Below are positions 8,430-17,978 of a stretch of DNA of 64,000 nt, one piece after another. The stretch is from contig JADKDK010000002.1 of the NCBI GenBank assembly GCA_016718385.1, forward strand, positions 620,001-684,000, read 5' to 3'. Source of the DNA: Gammaproteobacteria bacterium (GTDB lineage Bacteria > Pseudomonadota > Gammaproteobacteria > Pseudomonadales > UBA5518). Numbering within the stretch: position 1 is the first letter of the stretch; every line of letters begins with the position of its first letter. The position numbers and the translations under genes are program-made. The notes below the pieces were generated by a model. The model was not told the DNA's origin, searched no databases, and was given only the letters and a program-made list of their open reading frames with translations.

Positions 8430-9830
8430 TCACGGGCCCGCAAGCAGGTAGCGGTCGAGCTCCTGGTGCATGTGCAGGATGATCTGCTCGTAGTAGCGCG
8501 CGAGCCAGATCTGCTTGCAGCCGCGTGAGTGCAGCCCGCGTTGCATGCGCGGGATGTTGCCCAGATCCTGGCGCGGGATCAGCCGCAACTGCTCGGGATC
8601 GGACGGATCGACAACCTTCTCCACCGTCGCGCGCGGCGGCGTGAGCGAGGCCGGATAAGTCCTGGTGGACAGGATCTCGAAGATGCAGCGGTCGGGATCG
8701 GTGCGGTGCGGCCGCACGCGGTAGATCATCGCGTTGCCTGCCTGCGGCAGGATCATCAGGTTCGGGAACACGAAAATCTCGCCGCCCCACATGTCCAGCA
8801 CTTCCGGCGCGGGCTTGGGCATCGGGCGGTTCTGCGCCGCGGCGGTGGAGTAGAGCAGTTTCATGTACTCGCCGCCGAGACTCGAGCCCTCCGGGATCGG
8901 CTTGCCCTTCAGCGAGCGCACCAGCTCGACGTCCTCGGCGAGCACCATCGCGTCCATGCCCTCGACCAGCAGGTTCAGGCGTGCCGCCATCATCTCCACC
9001 GGATCGCCCGGCAGGGTGACGTGGCCGGCCATCGGCGTCTTCTTGCCGCCGAAGAAGCGCCCGTGTCCGTGCGGGAAGGTCTCGTACTGGTGGTAGTGGT
9101 GGCTGAAGTCCACCTCGGGCCCGCTCTGGTCGCCGAAAATGAAATCCGCGCCCGCCGTTTCCAGCTGCGGGTGCGTGGTGGGCACGTGGTAGGACTCGAA
9201 GAATGCCTCCTGGGCCACTTTCCAGTTGCCGGGCGCCGCGATCTCCTTCCACCAGTAATGGTGCATGTCGCCGATCGCGAGATCCTCGATGAGCTGACGC
9301 ACCGGGGCGATGAACTCGTCGAAGGGCGCCGGATCGCGCGCGAGGTTGATGAACACGAAGCCGGCGAACAGCGCGACGCTGACTTCCTTCAGCGCGACGT
9401 CGCTGTCGCGCAGCTCGCCGTTGCGAAACTCCTGGCGCTCGAGCACGTACTGGACCTGGCCGCGCAAATCCCAGCGCCAGCCGTGGAACGGGCAGATGAT
9501 GCGATCGTGCTCGAACTTCCCGCAGCCTTCGCCCAGCGCGGTGCCGCGATGCGGACAGAAATTGTGATAGGCCTTGACCGTGGCGGCGTCCACGCGGACC
9601 AGCAACACGGACTGGTCACCGATCTCGTAGACCGTGTAGTCGCCGGCTTCCGGGATCTCGTCGAGGCGCGCGGCGGCCTGCCAGACGCGGTTCCACAGTC
9701 TTTCGAACTCCAGCACCGCGAAAGCCGGATCGATGTAGCGTCCGGAGCTGATGCTGTGCGTCGTCGCGCGCCAGTTCGGCGGCCAGGCTGCATCATCCTG
9801 CAGGGGCACGCACTGCACTATGTCGCTCAT
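8430..9830 (-). CDS. Aromatic-ring-hydroxylating dioxygenase alpha subunit (Rieske), copy A
   Basis: A 466-residue Rieske oxygenase large subunit. Cluster ligands are C92, H94, C113 and H116 (CPHRG and CPFHGW). The catalytic domain has the NWKVAQEAFFESYHVPTTHP block carrying the two iron-binding histidines. ATG 9830 is preferred to one six codons earlier because GGAGG is 8 bases upstream of it. The protein is a clear paralogue of the one at 38555-39964, matching almost residue for residue around the cluster and in KTPMAGHV and PRQDLGN. No beta subunit follows; the next gene is AhpD-like. Two GntR-type palindromes lie in its upstream region, so control by the regulator at 59004 is inferred. 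Confidence 0.92.
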   Translation of the reverse strand: MSDIVQCVPLQDDAAWPPNWRATTHSISSGRYIDPAFAVLEFERLWNRVWQAAARLDEIPEAGDYTVYEIGDQSVLLVRVDAATVKAYHNFCPHRGTALGEGCGKFEHDRIICPFHGWRWDLRGQVQYVLERQEFRNGELRDSDVALKEVSVALFAGFVFINLARDPAPFDEFIAPVRQLIEDLAIGDMHHYWWKEIAAPGNWKVAQEAFFESYHVPTTHPQLETAGADFIFGDQSGPEVDFSHHYHQYETFPHGHGRFFGGKKTPMAGHVTLPGDPVEMMAARLNLLVEGMDAMVLAEDVELVRSLKGKPIPEGSSLGGEYMKLLYSTAAAQNRPMPKPAPEVLDMWGGEIFVFPNLMILPQAGNAMIYRVRPHRTDPDRCIFEILSTRTYPASLTPPRATVEKVVDPSDPEQLRLIPRQDLGNIPRMQRGLHSRGCKQIWLARYYEQIILHMHQELDRYLLAGP

Positions 9831-10009
9831 CTCCAGTACCTCCGGCATCCACTGTTTGCTTGTCGATCATCACACCAGGCGCTGGAACGCAGCGACTCTA
9901 CCGCATTGGAAAGACCCCATGCCACTGCGCACAGCGCAATCCAGCGCGGCAAGGAACCACGGTTGCGGCGCCGCCACGATCATAGCGCCGCACGCCGTAT
10001 GGCTCAATT

Positions 10010-10027
10010 TATTTGTCCGGACATATA
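10010..10027. promoter_or_regulatory. Palindromic operator 1, TGTCCGGACA core
   Basis: TATTTGTCC followed by GGACATATA forms an 18-bp inverted repeat with a single mismatch pair and no spacer. The core TGTCCGGACA (10014-10023) is identical to that at 58897-58906 beside the GntR/HutC gene. It lies in the 420-bp gap between divergent genes at 9830 and 10251. Fully palindromic, closely spaced sites of this size fit GntR/HutC-family repressors. On the minus strand it falls between weak -35-like and -10-like hexamers, so it could block transcription of the Rieske gene. Confidence 0.6.
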
Positions 10028-10085
10028 TCGATGAAATCGAGGGCTACCGCTTCATATCCGCAAATTGCTATAGTGAGACCGATAC

Positions 10086-10105
10086 GAATATATCCGGACA
10101 TATTC
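10086..10105. promoter_or_regulatory. Palindromic operator 2, GGACATATTC arms
   Basis: GAATATATCC followed by GGACATATTC is a 20-bp inverted repeat with one mismatch. It shares the CCGG centre, the right half-site GGACATAT and AT-rich arms with operator 1, and the two centres are 77 bp apart, so both could face related sides of the helix. A TTGCTA hexamer at 10065-10070 with TATATC at 10089-10094 (18-bp spacer) is a possible plus-strand promoter for the dehydratase gene at 10251, with the operator covering the -10 element. The rest of the 9831-10250 gap shows no gene. Confidence 0.6.
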
Positions 10106-10250
10106 GATCCGCAAGCGCGGTTCGGCGCGCCATCGCCGCCGCCGGGGACGGCACTCTCTACCTTTACGCGGACACGGACGGTAGCATCCCGGCACTGACA
10201 TCGGCGCAAGACGCAAACTGACAACAACTTTCGTTTGACTGGAGTCGCAC

Positions 10251-11417
10251 ATGACCGACAAGACGCTCGACTGTTCCGATCTCGACCGCCACATGGGCAA
10301 GCCGATCGATCCGGGTCGCCTGAAGGAACCGCTGGCGAACAACGACATCCGGCGCTGGGTGCAGGCGATGCACTACCCGAACCGCGTGCACTACGAGGAC
10401 GAGTTCGCCGCGCAGAGCCGCTTCGGGCGCATCGTGGCACCGCAATCCTTCGCCGTCGCCACCGATGACGGCCACGGCACGGCACCGGCCTGCGTCGGCC
10501 TCATCCCCAATTCGCACCTGATCTTCGGTGGCGACGAGTGGTGGTTCCACGGCCCGCGCATCTACGGCGGCGACCTGATCCACAACGAGCGCGTGCCGCT
10601 CGACTACGTGGTCAAGGACACCAAGTTCGCGGGCCCGACCTGCTTCCAGCGTGGCGACAACCGCTACTACAACGCGCAGGGCGACCTGATCGCCACGCAA
10701 CGCTCCACCAGCATCCGCTATCGCGCGGACCTCGCGCGCGAAATGGGTTCGCTGGAAGCCACCGAGGATCCCGAGTGGACCGATCAGCAGCTGGCCAGTC
10801 TGGAGGAGGAAAAATTCTCCTGGATCAGGATGCTGCACGATCTCGGGCACGGCAAGCGCTATTGGGACGAGGTGAACGTCGGCGACAAGCTGCCGACCCG
10901 CGTCATCGGCCCGCACAGCATCGCGAGCTTCACCACCGAGTGGCGCGCCTACCTGTTCACGATCTGGTGCGGCGTGATCCGCCGCACCGATCTGGACATG
11001 GAAGCGCTCGGCTTTACCGCCGACATGGCCGGCAAGGAACAGGATCCGGTGCTCGAGAAGGAGAATCCCGAGCAGACGGATGGCGCCTATATCGGTCCGT
11101 CGCGGGGTCACCTGTTCCCGCGCTGGGCCCGTTATGTCGGCATGCCGCGCTCCTACGGTTACGGCGCGTCGATGGGCGCGTGGATCCTCGATTACCTCGG
11201 CGGCTGGGCCGGCGAGTGGGGTCAGGTAGTTCACTCCAACTGTGCCTATCGCGGCCCGGCATTCACCGGCGATATCACGATCATGAACGCCGAGGTGATC
11301 GGTAAACTCGTCGACGATCAGGGCCGTTCGATCGTGCAGGTCGACTTCAAGATGAGCAACCAGCTCGGCACGGTCATGTCGACGGCCAAGGCGGAAATCG
11401 AACTGCCAAAAAAGTAA
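10251..11417 (+). CDS. FAS1-like / MaoC-type dehydratase, double hot-dog
   Basis: A 388-residue protein resembling the FAS1-like dehydratase (MaoC N-terminal domain) group. The N-terminal half has ANNDIRRWVQAMHYPNRVHY, the hydratase-like D-x5-A-x-x-x-P variant, and FGRIVAPQSF. The C-terminal half repeats a hot-dog fold with GPHSIASFTTEWRA and ends with FTGDITIMNAEV. Family members hydrate enoyl-CoAs or act on steroid side-chain CoA esters. It begins 34 bp after the end of a weak leader reading and has a GntR-type double operator 150-240 bp upstream. The next gene, an SDR, starts 37 bp after its stop, so the two form an operon. Confidence 0.82.
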   Translation: MTDKTLDCSDLDRHMGKPIDPGRLKEPLANNDIRRWVQAMHYPNRVHYEDEFAAQSRFGRIVAPQSFAVATDDGHGTAPACVGLIPNSHLIFGGDEWWFHGPRIYGGDLIHNERVPLDYVVKDTKFAGPTCFQRGDNRYYNAQGDLIATQRSTSIRYRADLAREMGSLEATEDPEWTDQQLASLEEEKFSWIRMLHDLGHGKRYWDEVNVGDKLPTRVIGPHSIASFTTEWRAYLFTIWCGVIRRTDLDMEALGFTADMAGKEQDPVLEKENPEQTDGAYIGPSRGHLFPRWARYVGMPRSYGYGASMGAWILDYLGGWAGEWGQVVHSNCAYRGPAFTGDITIMNAEVIGKLVDDQGRSIVQVDFKMSNQLGTVMSTAKAEIELPKK

Positions 11418-11454
11418 CGGGCCACCGCGACAACCGCAATCACGAGGAGACGGC

Positions 11455-13025
11455 ATGGCTTCACTTTCCGGCAAGGTCGCCGTGGTCACCGGCGCCAGTC
11501 GCGGTATCGGCAAGGGAATCGCGCTGGCGCTTGCGAGCGAAGGGGCCACGGTTTATGTCACGGGGCGCACGGTTACGCCGGGCTCCTCCCCGCTGCCGGG
11601 CACCGTCGGCGAGACCGCCGCGCGATGCAACAGTCGCGGCGGAATGGGCATTGCGGTCCCGGTCGATCATGGAAGGGACGACCAGGTCGCAGCCCTCTTC
11701 GCGCAGATCGAGCGCGAGCAGGGCGCCTGGACATCCTGGTCAACAATGCGTTCGCGTTGCCAGGGGATCTGACGCAGCCCAAGCCGTTCTGGGAGAAGCC
11801 GCTCTCCAATTGGGAGATGATCGATGTCGGCGTGCGCTCGAATTTCGTTGCCGCGTGGCACGCGGCCAGGATCATGGCGCCGCAGGAATCGGGCCTCATT
11901 GTTGCCATCTCGGGCTATACCGGCGTTGCCTACACCTACAGTGTCGTGTTCGGTACCAGCAAGTCCGCGGTGGACCGGATGGCACGCGACATGGCCATCG
12001 AACTGAAGCCATACAACGTGGCCTCGATCTCGCTGTGGCAGGGGCTGACGCTCACCGAGCTGGCCCAACGCAACCTGGCGAACATTCCCGGCCTGAAGGA
12101 CGGCACTGCCACCCGGCCGAAGGACGCCTGCTCGCCCGAATTCCCGGGGCGCGTGATTGCCGCGCTCGCCGGTGATCCGGATGTCATGCGGCATTCGGGC
12201 GGCACTCACATCACCGCCGAACTCGCCCGCGAATACGGAAAAGGCCATGGCCTCGATGCCGGCCCCGCGCAGGACGTGGTGCGGGAAATCCAGGCTGCCG
12301 GTGGCGAGGCAGTCGCCTGCACCGAGTCCGTTGCCACGCCCGAAGGCGGCAAGGCGATCATCGACACGGCGCTCGAGCACTACGGCAGGATCGACATTCT
12401 CATCCACAACGCCGGGAATGTCCGCTACGGCTCGCTGAAGGAAATCAGCCAGGAGGATTTCAGGGCGGTTGTCGACGTGCATCTCATGGGAGCGTTCCAC
12501 GTCGTGCGCCCCGCCTTCCCGATCATGTGCGAGGCGGGCTACGGCCGCATCGTGCTGACCTCCTCGATCGGCGGCCTCTACGGCAACAACAATTGCGTGA
12601 ATTACGGCGTGTCCAAGGCGGGCATGATCGGCCTCAACAATGTCGTGGCGCTGGAAGGCGAGGCCGAGGGCGTGAAGTGCAACATCATTCTGCCGGGAGC
12701 CGTGACGCGCATGGCCGAGGGCCTCGACACATCGATCTATCCTCCCATGGGCCCGGAGCTGGTGGCACCCGTGGTAGGTTGGCTCGCGCACGAGTCCTGC
12801 TCCGTCACGGGGGAAATGCTGGTCTCGGCCGCCGGTCGCGTGGCGCGGGCCTACATTGCCGAAACCCCGGGGGTGTACCAGCCGTCGTGGACCAGCGCGG
12901 AGGTTGGCGCGCAGATCAACGCCATTCACGACAAGTCAGTGGTGCTCGACTTCGGCCTTCACGGCCATGTCGACCATCTTCGCTACAGCTTCGGGATGGC
13001 CACCGGGGGCGCTCGGGACTCCTGA
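11455..13025 (+). pseudogene. Frameshifted and fused pair of SDR oxidoreductases
   Basis: Two short-chain dehydrogenases are joined and broken. The first starts at ATG 11455 with GKVAVVTGASRGIGKG and resembles the DHRS1 group. Near 11730 one base is missing in GAGCAGGGCGCCTGG, where REQGRLDILVNNA would be expected, and the protein continues in the next frame. At the catalytic position the Tyr of YxxxK is Phe (FGTSK). After AELAREYG at about 12236 the frame passes straight into DAGPAQDVVREIQAAGG, which is about residue 50 of a second SDR whose glycine-rich loop is missing. The second keeps YGVSK and runs to 13025. It looks like a deletion fusion. Restoring the missing base would give one chimera of about 520 residues. 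Confidence 0.8.
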
Positions 13026-13074
13026 GCGACCGGCGGCAGCGGCAATTTTCCTGCGAGCCTTTCGGGAGAGAAGC

Positions 13075-13650
13075 ATGAGCGATGGCGAGACGCGCAGCAT
13101 CGATGCGGACACGCTGACCAGGCTCGCGCACCTGCTCGAGCGCCAGGACATCCTCGATTGCCTGGTACGGTTCAGCCGCGGCATGGATCGCTTCGATCGC
13201 GCGCTCTTTCTTTCGGCCTTCCATGCCGACGCCATCATCGCCGCGGGCGAATTCGTGGGCGGACCGCAGGACCTGTATGACTGGGCCTCACGACTGCACG
13301 AGCAGGGGCAATCGGCGACGCATCACAACCTGCTGAACCACAGTTGCGATATCGACGGCGATGTCGCCCATGCCGAGACCTATTACCTCTTCGTCGGGCG
13401 CAACCGCGACGAGACGAACTGGGTCGCGGGCGGACGTTATATCGACCGGCTGGAGCGGCGCGGGGGCCAGTGGCGGATCGCCCTGCGCAGCAACGCCATC
13501 GAATGGTCGGGAATGGTTCCCACCCTGCCCCTTCCGTTTGCGGATGTGCCGGATCGCCACCGCGATGGCGCTCCGTCACGCAACCGCGAGGATCCGAGCT
13601 ATCGGCGACCGCTGACGAACAGCCGCGAGTTGCACCTTCCCGCAGGCTGA
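13075..13650 (+). CDS. SnoaL-like (NTF2-fold) protein
   Basis: A 191-residue protein of the SnoaL_4 type, with the helix-rich start RLAHLLERQDILDCLVRFSRGMDRFD and the sheet segments THHNLLNHSCDIDGDVAHAETYY and GGRYIDRLERRGGQWRI. The start at 13075 has GGGAGAG 4 bases before AAGC-ATG, and upstream in-frame codons overlap the SDR gene. The fold serves as ketosteroid isomerase, dehydratase, or Rieske dioxygenase beta subunit. At 191 residues this is close to the usual beta-subunit size, but no alpha gene is directly adjacent. It follows the broken SDR by 49 bp and faces the beta-propeller gene. Confidence 0.8.
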   Translation: MSDGETRSIDADTLTRLAHLLERQDILDCLVRFSRGMDRFDRALFLSAFHADAIIAAGEFVGGPQDLYDWASRLHEQGQSATHHNLLNHSCDIDGDVAHAETYYLFVGRNRDETNWVAGGRYIDRLERRGGQWRIALRSNAIEWSGMVPTLPLPFADVPDRHRDGAPSRNREDPSYRRPLTNSRELHLPAG

Positions 13651-13676
13651 AGCGCCACGCACGCGGTAGCCAGGTC

Positions 13677-15272
13677 TCATTGCGGACGCAGCGCGAGCAC
13701 GCTGCCTTCGGCATCACCCGAGACGTACAGCGTGCCGTCCGCTGCGGCGGCGATGCCGGCAAACGGGCCCATGGGCCCCGAGAGCGGCGGAATGGCGCGC
13801 AGGAACTTCGGAGTGACTCCGGGCGGAGCGCCGAGCGGCAGCTCGCCGGCGATGGCGCGCCGCGCCCCGCTCGCCATGTCGTATTCGATCAGCTCCCTGG
13901 CTGGCGCATCAACCACGTAGAGCAGCCCGCCACGCCGCACGATGCCCTGGGGCCCCTGCAGGCCGTCCAGCACGGTTTCGGCGCGAGCGCCGGATAGCTT
14001 CAGCACCCGTCCGGCGCAGGATTCGGCAACAAGGCAACTCCCGTCGGCACCGATGGCCACGCCCATCGGTTGGTGCAGGCCGGTGGCCAGTTCCTCGACA
14101 TTGCCCGAGCGCACCGAAAGCACGCGCCCCGCGCCGCCCTCCGCGAACACCACCGTCCCGCCGGGCGCGATGGCCACGCCGAAGAGCTGGTCGAAGCCCT
14201 CGGCCAACACCTCGCTCTGGTGCTTGCCCGGCCAATAGCGCGCAACGGCACCGTTTGCGGTGGTCACGACAAACTCGCCCGGGCCAGCCGCGGCCACACC
14301 GCGGGTGTATCCCGGAAATCCCGGGGTGAAGAACATGCCCGCGCGCTGCAGCGCGCCGCCGGGCCGAAGCGTATACACAAAGCCCCCGTCGGCGACGAAG
14401 AGCAGGCCGTCCTCGCCCATCGCCAGACCCAGCGGCCAGTTCAGGCCATCCGGTACCAGCGAGCGGATCCTGCCGTCGCCGAGCACCTCGTTGATCTGAC
14501 CCGAGATGCTCGAGACGAACAGCCTGTCGCCGACAAAGGTCAGGTTGTCCAGTCCGGGGGCGATGTCGGCCAGCACGCTGCGCTCGCCGCTGCGCGGATC
14601 GATGCGCAGCACCTGGCCGCTCGCCACCTGCGTCGAGACGATATAGCCCTGCGCGTCGAACTTGACCGCATCCGGCACCCCCAGATCGCCGGCCACCTTT
14701 TCGGGCGCGCCGCCATCGGGATTGATCCGCCAGATCTCGTTGGCTCCCATCACCGGGAAATAGAGCATGCCGTCCGGCCCCACCTCCATGGCGTTGGGCA
14801 TCGGCACGTTCTCCAGCAGTATCCGGGGCGCGCCGCCATTCAGGTCGAGTTGCATGATTCGCCCGTCGGGCCGGCACTCGCCGGCGAACAGGCGACCCTG
14901 GTGGAAGGTGATCGGATTCGCGCCCGGCACGTCGCCGCACAGCACCCGCGTCGTGCCGTCGGGCGCGCGCACGCTCACCCGCCCTTCCGTGATCTCGGTG
15001 ACATAGAGATTGCCGTCCGGGTCGAAGACCAGGTCGTCGGGTCCAACGATGTCGCCGCCCTTCGGACTGATGGTTTCGATCGCGCCGCTCGCGATATCGA
15101 CCGCGCTGATCTGGCTGCCGGAAACCTGCGCCACGTAGATGCGCCCGTCCGGGCCGGTGCGCAGACCGTTGGCGCCGAACAGGCGGCTGGGCGGCGTGAG
15201 CCGTTCCAGGGCCCAACCCTCTGCGATGCGCGGGGAAACCGCGGCCGTGTAGCGTCCAGATTGCACCGACAT
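13677..15272 (-). CDS. NHL/SMP-30-like beta-propeller protein
   Basis: A 531-residue protein built of repeated sheet blades with recurrent DG-x-I/L-Y-V and G-x-V-L motifs, for example GPDGRIYVA, DPDGNLYVTE, GPDGMLYFP, GEDGLLFVAD, GADGSCLVAES and AADGTLYVSG. About twelve blade-like repeats can be counted, so two six-bladed propellers are likely. There is no signal peptide, so a cytoplasmic location is expected. Related proteins are lactonases or strictosidine-synthase-like enzymes, while others only bind ligands. It is convergent with the NTF2-fold gene (26 bp) and shares strand with the thioesterase upstream, separated by 76 bp. Confidence 0.8.
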   Translation of the reverse strand: MSVQSGRYTAAVSPRIAEGWALERLTPPSRLFGANGLRTGPDGRIYVAQVSGSQISAVDIASGAIETISPKGGDIVGPDDLVFDPDGNLYVTEITEGRVSVRAPDGTTRVLCGDVPGANPITFHQGRLFAGECRPDGRIMQLDLNGGAPRILLENVPMPNAMEVGPDGMLYFPVMGANEIWRINPDGGAPEKVAGDLGVPDAVKFDAQGYIVSTQVASGQVLRIDPRSGERSVLADIAPGLDNLTFVGDRLFVSSISGQINEVLGDGRIRSLVPDGLNWPLGLAMGEDGLLFVADGGFVYTLRPGGALQRAGMFFTPGFPGYTRGVAAAGPGEFVVTTANGAVARYWPGKHQSEVLAEGFDQLFGVAIAPGGTVVFAEGGAGRVLSVRSGNVEELATGLHQPMGVAIGADGSCLVAESCAGRVLKLSGARAETVLDGLQGPQGIVRRGGLLYVVDAPARELIEYDMASGARRAIAGELPLGAPPGVTPKFLRAIPPLSGPMGPFAGIAAAADGTLYVSGDAEGSVLALRPQ

Positions 15273-15348
15273 CCTGAGAACCTCTTACTAGTGCGGAACA
15301 AGACCGCGATGTGAGCAGCGCAATCGCCGCGTGGCGAGCGCCGGGGGA

Positions 15349-16149
15349 TTATTGCGCACGCTGCCGGGCGTCTGCAGGAAAAAACGAGACCGTCTGGGAG
15401 CCCGAGAGCACCGCATCGCCCGCCCGGTTCCACACCGCCATCAACTGGCTGCTGATACCGCCGAGGGCCGCTTCCGCCCTCGTCTGCACCAGCCACCAGC
15501 CGTCATGCGTCGCGATGGCGGAGCCGTGCAGATGCACGGTCCAGTTCGCGGAACTCGCCATGAACGGGCCCTGCAGCATGGGCGCGACACCCGGCGGCAG
15601 CGCATCGCCGATCAGCAGCAGCTCCGTGACGGCATCGATGCCTGCGCGCTCGCGCAACCTCACCCAGCGCAGCAGCTCCGGCTTGCTCCGATCCCCGATC
15701 GACATGGCGTGGCGATATTCCAGCTGGCGGGTGAAGGCGGAGCCCTTGCCGCGCATGGCGGGCTCGGCCTCCTCCGGTGACGGCGCCGCGGGCGCGGGCG
15801 GTGCGTCGACGCGCAGCGGCGACGCGCGGTCGGCCATGAACAGGAAGGTTCCCAGCGTGGCCGGTTCGCCGTCGCAACTGACGCGCGCCTGGATGAAGGC
15901 GCTCGACTTGCCCCGGCGCAGCACGGTGGCGCTGGCGTGCATGTGCCCGACCACCGGCCCTGCGAAGGCCATCTGTGCCGAGCGCAGGGGGGGCAGATTC
16001 TCCTCGACGCTGCGCGCCGCGTTATAAGCCATCGCGGTCGTCAATCCGCCATAGGCGGTACGCCCTTGCAGCCAGCCATCCGGCACATCACAGGCGAACG
16101 AACCGTCCGCCTGCCGGGCGGCGCCGATGAGTGCCGTGGCGCTCGACAT
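15349..16149 (-). CDS. Acyl-CoA thioesterase family protein, double hot-dog
   Basis: A 266-residue protein of the TesB-like type. The N-terminal hot-dog has DGWLQGRTAYGGLTTAMAYN and PLRSAQMAFAGPV. The C-terminal hot-dog contains GPFMASSANWTVHLHG and ends in VSGSQTVSFF-like residues. The start at 16149 is preceded by AAGGGGA 9 bases upstream; longer in-frame starts lack a binding site. It would hydrolyse an acyl-CoA to free acid and CoA, perhaps releasing a dead-end intermediate. It is divergent from the sulfotransferase-like gene at 16299, and the two share a 149-bp promoter gap in which no clear operator is seen. Confidence 0.85.
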   Translation of the reverse strand: MSSATALIGAARQADGSFACDVPDGWLQGRTAYGGLTTAMAYNAARSVEENLPPLRSAQMAFAGPVVGHMHASATVLRRGKSSAFIQARVSCDGEPATLGTFLFMADRASPLRVDAPPAPAAPSPEEAEPAMRGKGSAFTRQLEYRHAMSIGDRSKPELLRWVRLRERAGIDAVTELLLIGDALPPGVAPMLQGPFMASSANWTVHLHGSAIATHDGWWLVQTRAEAALGGISSQLMAVWNRAGDAVLSGSQTVSFFPADARQRAQ

Positions 16150-16298
16150 GATCAGAGTCCCCTTGTCTTCCCGCGCATAGAATAACCCGCCCATGCGCGC
16201 GACGGCTCGATTCCGATTCCAGTAAACTGCTACCAAAACGGCGCGGGACTGGCGCAACGGATTCAGCCATCGTGCAGCAGGGGCATGGAGCGAGTCGT

Positions 16299-17444
16299 AT
16301 GACGGTAGATGATATTGTTGCCGCCGCGCGCGCGCAGAGCGGTCTCGAGGACATTGGTGATCCGGCCATCCTCGAGGGGCTGGGCATCCTGCTCCAGGCC
16401 TACGAGGAAGAGGCGCAATTCACCGAAGCCGGGAAGCAGCGGGCGATTGGCGCGCTGATCAGCACGCTGGCCAACCGCATGCGGGTGGAAGACTGGCTGA
16501 AGCAGCATCCCGAACTGCTCGAACGGCCGGTCGAAAAGCCGCTGTTCGTCTTCGGCCTGCCGCGCACCGGCACGACGCTGACGATCAACCTGCTGAACGC
16601 GGATCCGGCCCGCCGCTCGCTGCTGCGCTGGGAGGCATTCGATTCGGTTCCCCCGCCCACGCGCGAGGAACTGCATGCCGGTCCGCGTTTCGACAAGGCG
16701 CAGGCAGCCATCGAACTGGCGCTGAAATACGTGCCGCACATTTCGGCCATCCACCACGAGGACGCCGACAGCCCGACCGAATGCCAGTTCGCCATGACCC
16801 CCTCGTTCTGCGCCCAGGTCTACGAAGCGCAGGCTTGTATCCCGAGCTATCGTGAATGGTTCCTGCACCGGGCCAGTTACCTGCCGGCGTTCCGCTATCA
16901 AAAGCGCCTGCTGCAACTGCTCCAGGCCCACGCGCCGGGCCGCTGGACGCTGAAAAACCCCTGGCATCCGCTGTACCTCAACGACCTGACCACCGTGTTC
17001 CCCGACGCCCAACTGGCGATGACCCACCGCGACCCGGTCGATGTGGTCGGCTCCGCCTGCAGCCTGATCAAGGCCGTGCGCCCGATGTACAGCGACAAGG
17101 TCGACCTCGAAGTGATCGGCCGCCAGATGGTCGAGACATTCACGATCATGATCGAACGGCAGAACGCCTATCGCGACAGGCACGGCGAGGATGCGATCTT
17201 CGACATCCACTACGAAGCGCAGATGCGCGACCCCATCGGCCAGATGAGGAAACTCTACGCGCACTTCGACGAGCCGTTCACCGCGGCCGCCGAGAGCGCC
17301 ATGAACGCGTACCTGGCGGGCAACCCGAAGGGCAAGCACGGCAGGCACGAGTATTCGCTGGAGGAATACGGCCTGACGAAGGAAGGCGTACGCCGCCGTT
17401 TCAAGGATTACGTCGAGCGTTTCGACATACCGACGAAGGCGTAG
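16299..17444 (+). CDS. Sulfotransferase family protein 1
   Basis: A 381-residue protein with the 5'-phosphosulfate-binding motif LPRTGTT at about residue 86 and the 3'-phosphate-binding segment THRDPVDVVGSACSLIKAV. ATG 16299 is chosen because GGAG lies 8 bases before it, whereas the upstream GTG at 16272 has no ribosome site. Members of this bacterial group (Sulfotransfer_3 type) transfer sulfate from PAPS to hydroxyl groups, but many lie in catabolic loci without known reaction. The GNPKGKHGRHEYSLEEYGL tail is shared with a second member at 19103-20263. It heads a plus-strand run extending to 22347. Confidence 0.85.
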   Translation: MTVDDIVAAARAQSGLEDIGDPAILEGLGILLQAYEEEAQFTEAGKQRAIGALISTLANRMRVEDWLKQHPELLERPVEKPLFVFGLPRTGTTLTINLLNADPARRSLLRWEAFDSVPPPTREELHAGPRFDKAQAAIELALKYVPHISAIHHEDADSPTECQFAMTPSFCAQVYEAQACIPSYREWFLHRASYLPAFRYQKRLLQLLQAHAPGRWTLKNPWHPLYLNDLTTVFPDAQLAMTHRDPVDVVGSACSLIKAVRPMYSDKVDLEVIGRQMVETFTIMIERQNAYRDRHGEDAIFDIHYEAQMRDPIGQMRKLYAHFDEPFTAAAESAMNAYLAGNPKGKHGRHEYSLEEYGLTKEGVRRRFKDYVERFDIPTKA

Positions 17445-17545
17445 CGGCTGGCGCCGGACGGTATCGGCTGGCCGGCAGCGCACCCGCGATGCATCGGCTT
17501 GTCGCGAGGCGAGAGCACAAAGCATTCGAGCACGGGAGGCAAGGC

Positions 17546-17932
17546 GTGACCATCTGGAAGATACTGTTGTTCATGAAGCGCCGTCCGGGCATGACGGTGG
17601 CGGAGTTCCGCGACTATTACGAGAACCACCATGTGCCGCTGTGCGCGAAATACACCCGCGGCATCACCCGCTATGTGCGCCGCTACCTGGATCCGCAGCC
17701 CCACGCCGGGAGCGGCAGGAACGACGAACTGCCGTATGACGTGATCACCGAACTGTGGTTCGAGGATGAGGCCATCTTTCGCGGCACGGTGAAATACCTG
17801 TCCACCAGTGTCATGGCTGACGAGGTCATCGAGGACGAACGGAAGCTGTTCGACCGGACAACGATGCGCATGGCCACGGTCGTGGAATGCGAGTCCGACC
17901 TCTCGATAGCTGGCGAGGGCGGCAACGCATGA
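17546..17932 (+). CDS. EthD domain-containing protein
   Basis: A 128-residue ferredoxin-like alpha+beta barrel protein. The segment MKRRPGMTVAEFRDYYENHH is typical of the EthD family and ends in the conserved HHVP. The start is GTG 17546, with GGGAGG 6 bases upstream; no ATG is suitably placed. EthD proteins are small cofactor-less proteins near oxygenases and P450s and can act as dehydratases or monooxygenase partners. It lies 101 bp after the sulfotransferase and 46 bp before the LLM flavoprotein, so it belongs to the same transcription unit. Confidence 0.85.
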   Translation: MTIWKILLFMKRRPGMTVAEFRDYYENHHVPLCAKYTRGITRYVRRYLDPQPHAGSGRNDELPYDVITELWFEDEAIFRGTVKYLSTSVMADEVIEDERKLFDRTTMRMATVVECESDLSIAGEGGNA

Positions 17933-17978
17933 ACGCCACTTTCCCACGCTGCACCACATCAACGATACGGAGAGTTGC

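Noticed and set aside
5986..8451. Plus-strand open frame of 821 codons
   Set aside because: It is antisense to the acyl-CoA synthetase and AhpD-like genes, whose family motifs are clear; its translation is Arg/His/Gln-rich with no domain, a common effect of high GC.
9849..10009. Possible leader ORF upstream of the operators
   Set aside because: Frames here lack a ribosome site and run through the palindromes; treated as untranslated.
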